NCBI RefSeq assembly: GCF_019175285.1
Contig: NC_056523.1
Span: 185,848,418 to 185,912,417, forward strand
Direction: 5' to 3'
Source of the DNA: Sceloporus undulatus
Taxonomy: Eukaryota > Chordata > Lepidosauria > Squamata > Phrynosomatidae
DNA length: 64,000 bases
Below the pieces are notes generated by a model that made no database searches, was not told where the DNA came from, and saw only the letters and a list, made by a program, of their open reading frames with translations. A program made the translations under genes and the position numbers. Every line of letters begins with the position of its first letter. The first letter of the stretch is position 1. Positions 38,481-50,602 of this stretch are shown in pieces.

Positions 38481-38693
38481 AGCTATTTACATAGTGGTTT
38501 GAATGTTGGACTATGATTCTGGAGACTGGGGTTCGATTCCCAGCTTGACTGTGAAACCCACTGGGTGACCTTGGGCCAGTCACATTCTCTCAGCCTCAGG
38601 GAAATGCAATGGCAAACCTCTGACCAAATACTGCCAAGCAAACCACTGTAATTTAGAAATTACTTGAAGGCACACAATAACAACAACAACAAT
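38481..38693 (+). mobile_element. Sauria SINE
   Basis: Head with B box GGGGTTCGATTCCCAGC, body (TGACCTTGGGCCAGTCACAT), and 3' end GAAGGCACACAATAACAACA. Confidence 0.9.
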
Positions 38694-39527
38694 TTGCTAA
38701 TATAATACTGCTTAGAAACATTCTATGAACTCATACAGTCAAAGTACTTCACATACTTTTTCTTAGTAATACAACAGCTTTGAAAGGCAGGCCAGTGTTA
38801 TTATCCTGCTATTACAGGCCTGAGGCAGAGAGGCTTGCCTAAGACTAAGAAATGGACGGCTGAGAAAAGTTTTCAGCAGCAATGAGAGAAGAAATGGCAA
38901 CTTCAAAATTTAAGGCGAAACAATCTAAAGAGAAACCAGAGTATATTGGCAACCTCCAAGTTACAGAATTCAAGTGTGGGCCACATGATCTAGAGTTTGG
39001 AAAAGTTCCTTTTTTGAACAGCTTCTCCTCAAATCAACCATCATGGCTATGCTGGCTGGAGAATTCTGAGGACCATAGTCCACAAAATTAAAATTTCTAA
39101 ACTTGAGTTACATCATGCAAACTGTGACAGGACTTGCTATAAAAAGGGAAGTGAAATCTACAGTTTCAATTTCCTGTAGTTCAGTGCCCCCTAGTGCCAT
39201 GCGGAGGCATTTGTTTCCATGGGTTTCCACAATGTTGGTTTTTTCTTCCTTCAAGATTTCCACTGTTGATGCAAACCTCAAAGTTCAGCAACTATATCTT
39301 TTTTCACAGAACGACTGACACTTAAAAGAACTGGGATTGCCATTCCAATGAATGAAATAGATATCATCTCGACGGAAATATTGGGGCTCGGGAAAGAGTT
39401 TGCAGAGAGAATTGCGAGAGGTCTGAAAACGATTCTCATCTCTCTGTCACTTTAGTTCATCAAGTAATGCTTTTCTATTGTTACTTCTAACTTGTCATTT
39501 TAGGGCCCTTTACACTACACAATTATA

Positions 39528-39998
39528 CATTGGGCCCTTGGTATCCACTGGGATTTAGGTCCAGGACCCCCATGGTTACCAAAATCCATGGATGCCCAAA
39601 TCCCATTATACAGAGTGGGGTAGTAAAAGGGTGAGCCAGTATGGTGTAGTGGTTTGAGTGTTGGACTAGGACTCTGGTGACCAGGATTGAAATCCCGGCT
39701 TGGCCATGGACACCTACTACGTGACCTTGTGCAAGTCACACTCTCTCAGCCTCAGAGGATGGCCATGGCAAACCCCCTCTGAAGAAACTTGCCAAGAAAA
39801 CCTCATGATAGATTCACTGCCTTAGGGTCGCCATCAGTCAGAAATTACTTGAAGGCATACAACAACAACAGTAAAATGGTGTCCCTTATATAAAATGGCA
39901 AAATCAAGGTTTGCTTTTTTTTTTGGAGGGGGGGGGAAATCAAGGCATGGATGGTTGAATTCATGGATAGCAGAATTCATGGCCATGGAGGGTTTACT
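39528..39998. mobile_element. Tigger/pogo-like MITE split by a Sauria SINE
   Basis: The left end CATTGGGCCCTTGGTATCCA follows TA. The body resumes at 39870 (GTAAAATGGTGTCCCTTATA) as in the copies at 856 and 47483, and ends near GGCCATGGAGGGTTTACT. Confidence 0.8.
39632..39869 (+). mobile_element. Sauria SINE nested in Tigger-like MITE
   Basis: A full SINE with head, body and 3' end (GTCGCCATCAGTCAGAAATT, ACAACAACA). Flanks AGTAAAAGG and AGTAAAATGG form the target duplication. Confidence 0.9.
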
Positions 39999-40195
39999 TT
40001 AGCACTATGATTCCACTTCAGTTGTTATGGCAGCATCTTATAGAATCCTGGGATTTGTAGTTGAGAGAAGGGCATTTTGAAGCCTTAGCCAGAGCACCCC
40101 TCTGGTGCTTCTGACCAAACGACAAAGCCCAGCACTCCATAGGATGGAGCCACAGCAATTACAAGTGGAATCAAACTGCTATAACTATATAATTG
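39999..40195. repeat. MITE-like palindromic repeat
   Basis: GATTCCACTTCAGTTGTTAT and the far-end AATTACAAGTGGAATCAAAC are partly complementary. The interior has GAATCCTGGGATTTGTAGTT, shared with other MITEs in the window. Confidence 0.5.
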
Positions 40196-40704
40196 AAAGG
40201 GCCCTTAGATTAAAAAAAATAATCAAGGATTTTTTAAAACAAATCTGATACAAAAAAAAAAGAAAAAAAGGATAGCACGATTCCCTACTCTCCAAAACAG
40301 CAATTGAGTTTCTCCATGATTTCAAAATGTATGGCACATGAGGAGGGCCAAAACAAATGATTCTCCCCTTTCTTTGCCAATACATGGAGGGAAATATCAT
40401 CTTGAGCAAGGGAATAAGGCTGCTGCAGAATCAGATACCTAATTTATATGGTTATGAGTTCAGATGAATCTCAAAAGCACAGCAGCATCCCTGAGTGACT
40501 TGGCAAAAGGGAAGGGCAGGATATCAAAAGGTAATATTAACTGGGCTACTCTGCAGATACAGAGTAGGTGCCTGTCCATTGTTCTGAACATCAAACAAAA
40601 TATGTAACAGCATCAAAACAATATGTAATTCCAATTTTAGTCTAGACAATGATGACTAATACGGCTATATCTTTGACTTCTACTGTAATTATAAGTGTCA
40701 ACAG

Positions 40705-40945
40705 AAGAGACCCTAAAGGCACCAGACCCCCTCTGATCTTGGAAGCTAAGCAGAGTCAGCTCTGGTTAGTACTTGGAAGGGAGACACTCAATGAATACCA
40801 GGGTGTTGTAGGCTACTGTATATTTCAGAGGAAGGAACTTGCAAAACCACCTCCTCCAAGTATTCCTTGCCTAAGAAAATCCTATGAGATTCAAGGAAAT
40901 ACTGTAAGTCGACAGGCAACTTGAAGGCACATAAACACATATACA
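40705..40945 (+). mobile_element. 5S-Sauria SINE (5S rRNA-derived)
   Basis: Contains recognisable 5S rRNA sequence: CTGATCTTGGAAGCTAAGCA, GGTTAGTACTTGGAAGGGAG and GGTGTTGTAGGCT, then a SINE body ending TTGAAGGCACATAAACACAT. A squamate-specific SINE class. Confidence 0.9.
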
Positions 40946-41071
40946 TTAACTGATTTGGAATTTTAGTCAGCAGCTATTTAAGCCCCTTTGATTCAACAGG
41001 TTTCTTCTAACTAGGACTAAAACCTGCATTTAATTTAAGCCAATGCACTGGTAACCTCATACTAAACATCC

Positions 41072-41885
41072 TTGGTTGTTAACTGCCCTGGAGTCGATCT
41101 CAACCCATGGTGACCCTGCAGATGAGACACCTCCAAGACCCCTGTCCTCTGCTGTTCTGCTCAGGTCCTGCAAAGTCACACCTGTGGCCTCCTTCATAGA
41201 GTCCATCCATCTGGTATGTGGCCTTCCTCTCTTTCTGCTTCACTCCACCTCTCCTAGCATTATTGTTTTTTCCAATGAGTTGAGATGTGATCGGTTTAGT
41301 TGTTTTGGCTTCTAGAGAGATTTCAGACCTGATCTTTGCCAGGACCCATTTGTTTGTTCGTTTGGCTGTCCATGGTGTCCTCAGCACTTTTCTCCAGCAC
41401 CACATCTGAAATGAATTCATTTTCTTCCTGTGCAGTTTCTTAATGCCCATCTCTTGCATCCATGCATGGTAACAGAGATTGCAATGGCTTGTACAATTCT
41501 AATGTTTGTTCTCAGTTGTATACCTTTGTTCTTTAGGATCTTTTCTAGTTCTTTCATAGCTGCCCTCCTCATTCATGGGGCCCAAACAGACAAGCCAAAA
41601 TAAAGCTGCTTCGGGTCACTTTGGAGGTATGCTGTTTAAATGACGCAGGAATTTAAAGAGGCCAGAAGCTCTGCCAAAGCTGCGCTCCAGTCCTTAGGAG
41701 CTTCCAGCTTCTTAGGATGCATGCATCATTTAAACAGCATACCTCCAAAGTGACCCAAAGCAGCTTTATTTTGGCCTGGCTGTTCAGGCCCTTGGATTTC
41801 TTCTGATCTCTTGAATGCAGCCCCTATTCTGATCAATGTTTGATGCTAGGTATGAGAACTCTTTTACTATTTGTATTAACTAAGT
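41072..41885 (-). mobile_element. BovB/RTE LINE fragment, split by a hairpin MITE
   Basis: The minus strand encodes FQMWCWRKVLRTPWTAKRTN and KWVLAKIRSEISLEAK, BovB ORF C-terminal sequence, with 3' end GGAGTCGATCTCAACCCATG as complement. Interrupted at 41578-41791. Confidence 0.85.
41578..41791. mobile_element. Long-hairpin MITE, copy 2, nested in BovB
   Basis: The arms CAAAATAAAGCTGCTTCGGG and complement CAAAATAAAGCTGCTTTGGG pair over roughly 70 bp each, continuing through GTCACTTTGGAGGTATGCTG. Same family as 37435-37667. Confidence 0.8.
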
Positions 41886-42840
41886 TGAACATCCTATACA
41901 GCTATAATTCATACGTATGAATAAAAGTTCTGCATACTCAACCAGGCTCTGTAAAATATCTCAAAATTCCATTCTGTTGTTTTCTCTCATGATTTCCTTG
42001 CCAGAGGGGGAGCCATGTGTCCTTGATTTTGTATAACACTAATGCACATGGCTGTCTCCTCCCCACATCATTAACCAGATCAAAGCATGGCAATGTCAAC
42101 TGCTTTTCTACAGACAGGTAGCTCCATTCACCCCAGCTACTGACGCTAAACTTGTCCACCACAGACAAAGCAGTCAAACAGATATTACACCCTGATACGG
42201 AGTGGAATCATTTTACAGTACATAATTTCAGCATAATATCCAGAGGGGATGTTTGGTCAATGCTGACTTTCTTCACATATACCAAATCTGATTGCATGAA
42301 ATGCATCCAGAGGAAAACAGCTCTATACAGAAATTCGTTTAAGAACATAAGCAATAAAAGGCCTGCTGGGTGGAAACCAAAGGTAATAGGGCCAATACAA
42401 GCTCTTCTTATTTAGAAAACAATGGATTACTTTTCTGTAGGATAAAATGCAGAGTTTTTGTGTAACAGTGGCAAAGTAGCTGAGTTATAAGAGCGAGTAA
42501 CTTCTCATGTTTGCCACGAACTGGCTAAACAGCCTTAAGCTAGCCACTCATACAGCTACAGAACACTTTTATACTACAAAAAATAATCCCCTGCTTAATC
42601 ATGCTTGTGTGAATTAGAAGGGCTTGCATTGCTTCAGTCTCTCTTATATACAATATGAATAATACTGACTTTCCCTACCGTAAATAATGAATGTAAAGTG
42701 CTTTCTCTATTCTAGAGCTCTGTAACAGTTTTCCACCACCTGGAGCCTTCCAGCTGTGCTGGACTGGCTGTGCTTTTATGGGAATTGTAGTCTAACACAT
42801 CTGGAAGGTATCAGGTTGGAGAAAGCTAGTCTATACAAGA

Positions 42841-43063
42841 CAGGCAGTGGCATGAGTTTTGTACTATGACTCTGGAGACCAGGGTTTGCCTACCGGTTTG
42901 CCTGTCAGCTTGGCCATAAAACCCACTGTGTGACCTTGGGCAAGTTACATGCTATCATCAGCCTCATGGGAAGGCAATAGCAAACTGAACAAATCTTGCC
43001 AAGAAAACCCCATGATAGGGTCACCATAAGTCAGAAATGACATGAAGGCACACAACAACAACT
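42841..43063 (+). mobile_element. Sauria SINE
   Basis: Degraded head, body (GTGTGACCTTGGGCAAGTTA) and 3' end GTCACCATAAGTCAGAAATG with ACAACAACA tail. Confidence 0.88.
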
Positions 43064-43486
43064 CTACATACATATATTCCTATTTACAGAATGTTTTTAT
43101 TTATTAAACACCTGCCTTTCATCCAAGGAGCTAAAGGCAGCATATATGGCTCTCCTCACCCCACTTTATGATCACAATAACTTTGTGAGGGAGGCTTCAC
43201 TGAAAACTGGTGACTGGCCTAGTACCACTGAATGAGCCTTGGGGCCAAGCAGGCATTTACACCAGAGTCTCCCCAGTCCTAGTCTGACACTAACTGCTAT
43301 ATCACGAGGAGTATCTTTTCTACAGATATATTTTTATCCTGAAAATATTATGGATATTTTATGTTACTCTTGTTTCTCTACTCTGCCCACCTGCAATCTG
43401 CCTGAACAAGATGTGCATTATGTAGGAATAAAATGACTGCATTTTTAGGATAATCTAAAAGTAGTTCAATGTAGAGGAATGTCTTA

Positions 43487-43690
43487 CATGTTGGCTTAGG
43501 ATTCCCAGAGATCTGTTCAACTATGGAAACTCACTAGGAGACCTTGGGCAAGTCACACATAGTCTCAGAGGAAGGCAATGGCAAACTCTCACTGAATAAA
43601 TCTTGTCAAGAAAACTCTGCTATAAGTTCGCCTTAGGGTTGCTGCAAGTCAAAAATAACTTCAAGGCACACAAGAGGAACAACAAAAAAC
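43487..43690 (+). mobile_element. Sauria SINE, old copy
   Basis: Body GAGACCTTGGGCAAGTCACA, GGAAGGCAATGGCAAACTCT and 3' end GGGTTGCTGCAAGTCAAAAA are recognisable. Confidence 0.8.
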
Positions 43691-44143
43691 CCACTACTGA
43701 AAGTGTCTTCTTATGAATAAATGTCTGTTTATCAGGCTGTTAACTGACATTTACTCATAGAAAGACACCCTCAGTACCAGGGGTGGCTCAATACATTTTG
43801 CTACCTAGAGAAGTTACAGGGGGAGGAGGACCCACTTTCCTCCCATTTCTTAAAATAAAAACACTACGGTGCTCTTGCTAAACTCCGCTCTGCCACAGCA
43901 AGATCCGTGCAGACATCTGGGCAGGTTTTGTTCGACTGACAGGGCAGTGCTCATGGTTATTAGCATTTTGGATTGGAACCCTAGAGATCCAGCTTCAAGT
44001 CACCACTGAGCAATGAATTTCAGAGGGGGACTTTGGGTCAGTTGTTTTTGCTCTCAGCTTGACTACTCCACAGGGTTGTTGTAAAGACAATGGATGGAAC
44101 CATGCACACAACCTTAAGCCTTGTGGATGAAAGGCAGCATATA

Positions 44144-44484
44144 CAGTGGTACCCCGGGATACGAATTGATCGCGTTACGAAATTTCCGGGATACGAAAAA
44201 GTTNNNNNNNNNNNNNNNNNNNNNNNNNNNNNNNNNNNNNNNNNNNNNNNNNNNNNNNNNNNNNNNNNNNNNNNNNNNNNNNNNNNNNNNNNNNNNNNNN
44301 NNNGTTCCGGGATACGATGTTTTTTTCGGGTTACGAAATTTATTTCGGCGCGAAATTCAAACGCAAAGCGCGGCTAGCGGCTTTCCAGCGCTAACGGAAA
44401 GCCTTTTCGGGTTGCGAAATGTACAGTATCGGGTTACGAACGGAGCGGCGGAACGAATTAATTTCGTAACCCGAGGTAGCACTG
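44144..44484. mobile_element. Mariner-like MITE containing an assembly gap
   Basis: Ends CAGTGGTACCCCGGGATACG and (complement) CAGTGCTACCTCGGGTTACG are flanked by TA. Positions 44204-44303 are exactly 100 N, a placeholder gap, so the true length is unknown. Confidence 0.85.
44204..44303. other. Assembly gap of 100 N
   Basis: One hundred consecutive N inside a CpG-rich MITE. The round length suggests a gap of unknown size. Confidence 0.99.
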
Positions 44485-44496
44485 TACATGCATATC

Positions 44497-44665
44497 TTTG
44501 AGTAGAATCCCATCCTTTCCCAGCTCAATGTTTGTTACATTGTTTATTGCAGACATATTGCTGCAACCCACACTGAAAAGTCAGTCTCTCTAGCCTTCCT
44601 TCACCATTTTCCCAATGCTGATGTTGTTGCAAAAACAAAAAACTCACAGCTAGGCAAAAGATAAG
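44497..44665 (+). repeat. Unclassified dispersed repeat, second copy
   Basis: TAGAATCCCATCCTTTCCCA and TTCACCATTTTCCCAATGCT match the copy at 6255-6500 in the same order. A related later block lies near 45584-45745. Confidence 0.5.
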
Positions 44666-46428
44666 AAGGAAAAGAGTGCTGGCTGGACATAGCATAACTG
44701 TTACCCCAGGATCTAGTCTCCAGTCACCCTTCATCACTTTATATCAAATTAATATAAAAAGGGATGTTATAGGCAGGTAGCCAAAAGGGGGCACCCCAGC
44801 ACAGGAAACCAGCCATACAATATGAGGAAATCTGGATGGCTCAGCATGGGGGAAGCCAAGACACTTAGCTGTGACAGGATCACCCAAGATTGGAATCAGC
44901 ATAATCCATTCATCAAGGAGTGTGATAGTGGGGGCTGGATCTGGTGATTGCTTGCATACAACAGAAAAACAAGAGTTTCCTTTTGCGAATTAAACTCTTT
45001 TTTTGTTTGTTTGTTTGAGCACACTCACACTGATTGTCCAGTCGTTCTTTTTTACCTAATTCCATTCTTCCTTCCTAGGAAAATCAATCAACTCCTGGAT
45101 AAACCATTTAATTCCTGAAACACTGCCCCACGATCCATTCTAGGCTATAAACACACATGCCTAAAAAACAGCAATTCAGTCTAATTTGAAGCTAGCCAGA
45201 ATCTCTATTCGATCTCAGCAGTAGACATCAGTAGCTGGCCACCCCAGTATCACAGGCGGCTACTGAGACATCTTCGTTCCGGAAACCCCACAACTGGAGC
45301 TACATTTTAGGATCGGTATAGTGGTGTTTCTTTACAACCTTTCAACTTGCTATCTTTTTCTGCCTTTGCATAGTTAGTTGTGTGTATATGCGTTGTGTGT
45401 GTGTGCCTGTGTGAGGGAGAGAGAGAGAATGCATAGCATATGTGTTGATCTCCCCTTTATAAATAAACTAAACTAATTTGGAACCTGCTTCTGGAGATCT
45501 TTGGGATTTGGAACTGGTGGCCTAAGATTCTGGGCTTTACATTACCAAAGCCCTCTTGCTATTTCCTACTGGGCTAAATTAATCTCTCCATTGAATGCAA
45601 TTTGTGGGTGCCCTCTTGGGACCCATCACAATTTAGGTAACACGACTGTGTAAAAAGGATCTTCTTAAGCAGAGGCTTTGTGAACTGTGGTGTGTCTGTA
45701 AATGCAATTAATCCAATAAAAATGAAATCATATTCTGCCACCTGATGGCACTGCTTGTCCACCCCTCAAGGTAGGACCATCAGCACTATAGTTCAGAAAC
45801 AATTGATTTCAGACTTAACTCAACATATTTGTCTCTTCCAACCAAAAAAAAAACTTCTGTGAACAATTTCTAGAGGCTGTCTATCTACAAAGATCTAGAA
45901 TCCAAGTTGCTCAATAAGGTGTTCTTATCTACTATCTAAAGATTCTCAACAGCCAGGAAACATTTTCTTAAAAAAATTAATTTGAACTTTTGTATGGAAA
46001 ATGGTGTAGGTTGATGTACTTTTGTGCAAGGCAGGAACAATTGGGGTAGGAGATTTGGCTCCTTTTTAATTTCTTATGGCTTTTTGCTCATTAACAAAGA
46101 GAACAGTGTGTACAAAATCTTTGTTAAGCTTTGCTATGGTCTCAACCAAGTCTGAGTCGATGGAATTTGATGAGGATTTTCCCCCCTGTGAACTAATATG
46201 ATTTTGTGAGCAAATTTCCCAGGTTGGATGGGGGATTTTTTCAAAGGATGTATTGGTCCTCAGAGTCTATGCCATTAAAACTGAATAAGAAATTAAAAAC
46301 AAAACGAATCACCAATTTGCAGGATACCAAAAGAGCTGCTGAAAATCTCTCTGAGTCAGGAGTGGTTGTCTGTTCCTGAACTAGCACAGCCACGCTAAGA
46401 CAGCACTTTGAACTGGTCCAACATCTCA

Positions 46429-46650
46429 GGCTGCATCCACACTGCATAAATGATCCAGTTTGACACCTTTTTAACTGCCATGACTCAATGCTATGGAATT
46501 CTGAAATTTGTAGTTTATTGTGGTGCCAGACCTCTCTGACACAGAAGGCTCAGTATCTCACAAATCTATAAATAACAGGATTCTATAGCACTGAGTTATG
46601 GCAGTTAAAGTGCTGTCAAACTGAATTATTTCTGCAGTGCAGATGCAGCC
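46429..46650. mobile_element. MITE with GGCTGCATCCACACTGCA ends
   Basis: Terminal inverted repeats of about 50 bp (CAGTTTGACACC and GTGCTGTCAAACTG) are flanked by TCA on both sides. Copies at 46848, 63598 and 63824; one end of this family also forms part of the array monomers at 51.1-52.3 kb. Confidence 0.8.
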
Positions 46651-46847
46651 TCAGACTGCTATGGATGTTTTGGGGGATGAAGAAGAACAGGAAGTCATTT
46701 GACTGACAGCTAGTTTCCACAGAAAGACATTTGGACGAGGGAGCATGGGTGAGGGGCCAACAGTTCAGACCCAGCTCCAGAAAATAGTTTCACATTCTTT
46801 GCTATAATACTCACATGCTCCTCCAAACTGGCAAGTGGTGGAACCAG

Positions 46848-47069
46848 GGCTGTATCCGCACTGTAGAAATAATCCAGTCTCACCCAACTTTAACTGCAGT
46901 GGCTCAATACTATGCAATCCTGGGAACTGTAGTTTTGTGAGACATGTAGCCTTTTTTGTCAAAGACCGCTGGTGCCACAACGAACTACAAATCTCAGGAT
47001 TCCATAGCATGGAGCCATGGCAGTTAAAGCGGTATCAAACTGGATTATTGTAGTAGTGCGGTTTCAGCC
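46848..47069. mobile_element. MITE, same family as 46429
   Basis: Starts GGCTGTATCCGCACTGTAGA and ends GTAGTGCGGTTTCAGCC. The palindromic interior has AATCCTGGGAACTGTAGTTT and CTACAAATCTCAGGATTCCA. Confidence 0.8.
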
Positions 47070-47482
47070 TAGGGGACATTTCCATAGGGATCAAGATTTA
47101 GCTCAGGGGAATTCAGCAGCCAACATGCACCCTCAGGCCATATACAACTTTTTCTGACAAAGCACAGATGGCATTCTGAGGAATTTCGACACAGAGGCCC
47201 CAACAAACAACCTGGGCTAACCTGCTCTGCACTGAATTTGTCAAATGGGTCAGTTATAAAAAAGAAAGAAGAGAGAGCCAGCAAGAGAGGAGAATGAACC
47301 TAAGAAAGTGCTAGAGCCTCTGTTGCCTCCTCAGACCATGTGCAGCTTTATGACTTTGCCTGAAACACAGTCTACTGAACTGCACATGTGTAGATACACT
47401 TTCTGGATCCACGCACATTCACTCTAACACAACCTAGGTTCCTTAGGATCTTCTGGAGCTTTATTCTTGTAATATACACATG

Positions 47483-47713
47483 CAGTAGGCTCTTGATATC
47501 TACTGGGGTTTGGTTTCAGGACCCCCTGTGGATAGTAACATTTGTGGATGCTCAAGTCCCATTATATACAATGGGGTAGTAAAATGGTGTCTCTCATATA
47601 AAATCACAAAATCAAGGTTTGCTTTTTTGCTGTTGGGAAGGTGGTGTAATATTTTCAAACCAGGGGTGGTGGAATCCATGGATACATAATCTGTGAATAT
47701 GGCAGGCCGGCTG
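47483..47713. mobile_element. Tigger/pogo-like MITE
   Basis: Left end CAGTAGGCTCTTGATATCTA, interior GTAAAATGGTGTCTCTCATA, right end CAGGCCGGCTG followed by TA. Same family as 856-1088. Confidence 0.75.
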
Positions 47714-48462
47714 TACAAACGTACATACATACATGCATTTACACACAAACTAATAAAAGCCCCTATTCCATTCCATTTCAATTCCTTTGTATTACATTTT
47801 GGGTTGGCAATCTGTTTGTGAATTATGTTGAATCCCATATTAGCCAGGAAAGCTTCACTCATACAAACAACAAAGCCCATTCTGTCCTACACCAGTCAGA
47901 AATGGAACATCAATGCATGTCTACCAGATATACATTTCGTGGCTAGGGAAAATTCAGCATAGGGGACAGAAATCTGGAAACAGAGGCTGGTGGGAGATCA
48001 ATTAAATTCAGACTTTTGCATACATCTCCAGTAGTAGCACGATACTGCCATTCTATAGACTCAGTAAACAAAAAGAAAACCACAGCAAGAATTTGGGTGG
48101 AAGGAAATTATATAAACTTATAAATAAGTTTATATAAATATAAAATAAAAATAAATACAATTTAGCCAGGTCACAGGATTTACTAGTAGCAGCAGTTTAA
48201 GGAGTGAAACAGATGGGCGGCTTAGAGCTCCAGCCGCGATCAGCCTGCAAGCAGCCCGGGACCACTGAAATGGACTGCCATGGCAGTCCCAAACAGGCTG
48301 CCAGCAAGGACAGCATTAAAGCCATTCCCTTTCCCAACGGCTTTGGGTCACCTTAGGCAGCCAGAGTGGCTTCCAGCCACTCCGGGGCATGCGTCGTCTG
48401 CACACCCCGCCCCAGAGCAGCCGGAAGCCGCTCTTATTTGGTCCATCTGTTTCTGGCCATAG

Positions 48463-50112
48463 AATCACAGATTCATAGTTGGAAGAGAACTCAGGGACCA
48501 TCAAGTCCAACCCCGTTATGCAGGAACACATAATCAAATCATCCCTGATGGCCATCCAGACTCTGATTAAAGACCTCCAAAGAAGGAGACTCCATCACAA
48601 GGAAATGTGTTCCACTGTCGAACAGCTCTTAGTGTCAGGACATTCTCTCTAATGTTGATGTGGAATCTCTTTTCCTGTAGTTTGCATTCTTTGCTCTGGG
48701 TCCTATTCTCCAGAGTAGCAGAAAACAAGCTTGCTCCATCTTCAATAAGACACCGCTTCAAATATTTAAACAGGACTATCATATTATTTCTCTTCTCCAA
48801 GTTAAACATCCCCAGCTCCCTAAGTCTCTCCTCATACGGCATGCTTTCCAGACCCTTCACCATTTTAGTTGCCTTCCTTTGGACATGCTCCAGCTTGTCA
48901 ACATCCTTTTTGAATTGTGCCCAGAACTGGACACAGTATTCCAAGTGAGGCCTGACCAAGGCATAAGACTGGCGCTATTCCTTTTCTTGATCTAGACACT
49001 ATACTTCTATTGATGCAGCCTAGAATCACGTTGGGTTTTTTTAGCCACTACATCACACTGTTGACTTAAGTTCAACTTGTGATCTACTAGGACTCCTAGA
49101 TCCCTTTCACATGTACTGTTGTTAAGCTAGGTATCCCCCATCCTATGCCTGTACAATTCATTTTTTCCCCTACCTAAGCGCAGTACCTTACACTTCTCCA
49201 TGTTGAATTTCATTTTGTTAGCATTGGCCCAGCTTTCTAGTCTATTCAGGTCATTTTGAATTTTGATCCTGTCCTCTGAGGTACTAGCTACTCCTCCTAA
49301 TTTGGTGTTATCTGCAAATTTGATAAGTATGCCCCTAATTCTGTCATCCAAGTCATTGATAAAGATGTTGAATAGCACTGGGCCCAGGACAGAACTGTGT
49401 GGGACTTCACTGGTCACTTCTCTCCAGGATGAAAAGAAGCCATTGTTGAGCACTCTTTGGGTGTGGCTGGTCAACCAATTACAAATCTACCTTAAAGTTA
49501 TAATGTCTAGCCCACATTTTATTAGCTTGTTTGCAAGAATATTGTGGGGGACCGTATTGAAGGCCTTATTAAAATCAAGATATGCTACATCCATATCATT
49601 CCCATCATCTACCCAGCTGGCAATTTTATATAAAAAAGAGAGGTAAGATTAGTCTGGCATGACTTATTTTTGAGAAACCCATGTTGACCTTTTGCAATTA
49701 TGGCATTCCTTTGTAAACATTCACAGACTTTCTGTTTAATGAGCTTCTCTAGAATCTTTCCTGGTATTGATGTCAGGCTAACTGGGCAGCAATTGTTTTG
49801 GTCCTCTTTTTTTCTGCTTTTTGAATATGGGGACATTTGCCCTCCTCTAGTCTGTTGGGACTTCTCTTGTTCTCTAGAATTTTCAAAGATTATTGTCAGT
49901 GGCTCTGAGATTACATTTGCTAGTTCTTTTAATACCTTTAAATGTAGTTCATCTGGTCTTGGAGACATGAATTCACTTAGATTAACCAGGTATTCCTGTA
50001 CTACCTCTTTACTTATTCTGTTCTGCATTTCCCTTACTGCACCATCTGTTCCATTTTCCTCAGGTTGAGCACCCTTTTTCTTTTGTGAAAAGGCCGAGGC
50101 AGTCTATGCAAC
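48463..50112 (-). mobile_element. CR1 LINE, 5'-truncated, about 1.65 kb
   Basis: The minus strand carries RT blocks in order: QNRISKEVVQEYLVNLSEFM, PVSLTSIPGKILEKLIKQKV, GPVLFNIFINDLDDRIRGIL, the catalytic box as FADN, then RPHLEYCVQFWAQFKKDVDK and LTLRAVRQWN. The 3' end is the CR1-typical TGAATCTGTGATTCTATG. Frame breaks and the FADN in place of FADD show it is inactive. Confidence 0.92.
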
Positions 50113-50377
50113 TTGTTCAGGGCTGCTGGAGAAAAAATGGTATTTTTAAACAACAAATGCTCCGTTTTCTAAATTAGAGTGTTGAAATTAAGGAAGCTGG
50201 GGGTTGGGAGACTAGTACTGGATTTTTTGTATGAGTGGGCTGCAAGCTCAGTTCTGAATCAGAATTAACCTGTGTCAGTTTTCTTCAAAAGACCATCCAT
50301 GTAGTTGCTAAGAAAGGAGTTGCTACATATAGTGGAGGGAAATAATGTTATTTCACTTCTTCCTGGTGCTGAAGAAT

Positions 50378-50602
50378 GGTTGTTTTTGTGTGCCTCCCAG
50401 TCATTTTTAAAAAACCTTATGGCGACCTAAGGCAAATCTATAAAGGGTTTTCTTAGTTGCCATTGCCATCCTCTGAGGCCAAGAAAGTGTGACTGCTACA
50501 GGGTCAGCCTGTGGGTTTTTATGCTTGAGCGGGGAATCAAACCCTGATCTCCAGAATCGTAGTCCAACACTCAAACCACGATGCTAGGCTGGCTCTCTGA
50601 TG
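50378..50602 (-). mobile_element. Sauria SINE
   Basis: Complement of a full copy: 3' end near 50380-50440, body (TTGCCATTGCCATCCTCTGA), B box GGGGAATCAAACCCTGATCT. Confidence 0.85.

Noticed and set aside
40705-40830. Possible 5S rRNA gene
   Set aside because: The 5S similarity is diverged and continues into a SINE body with a BovB-like 3' end, so it is a 5S-derived SINE.
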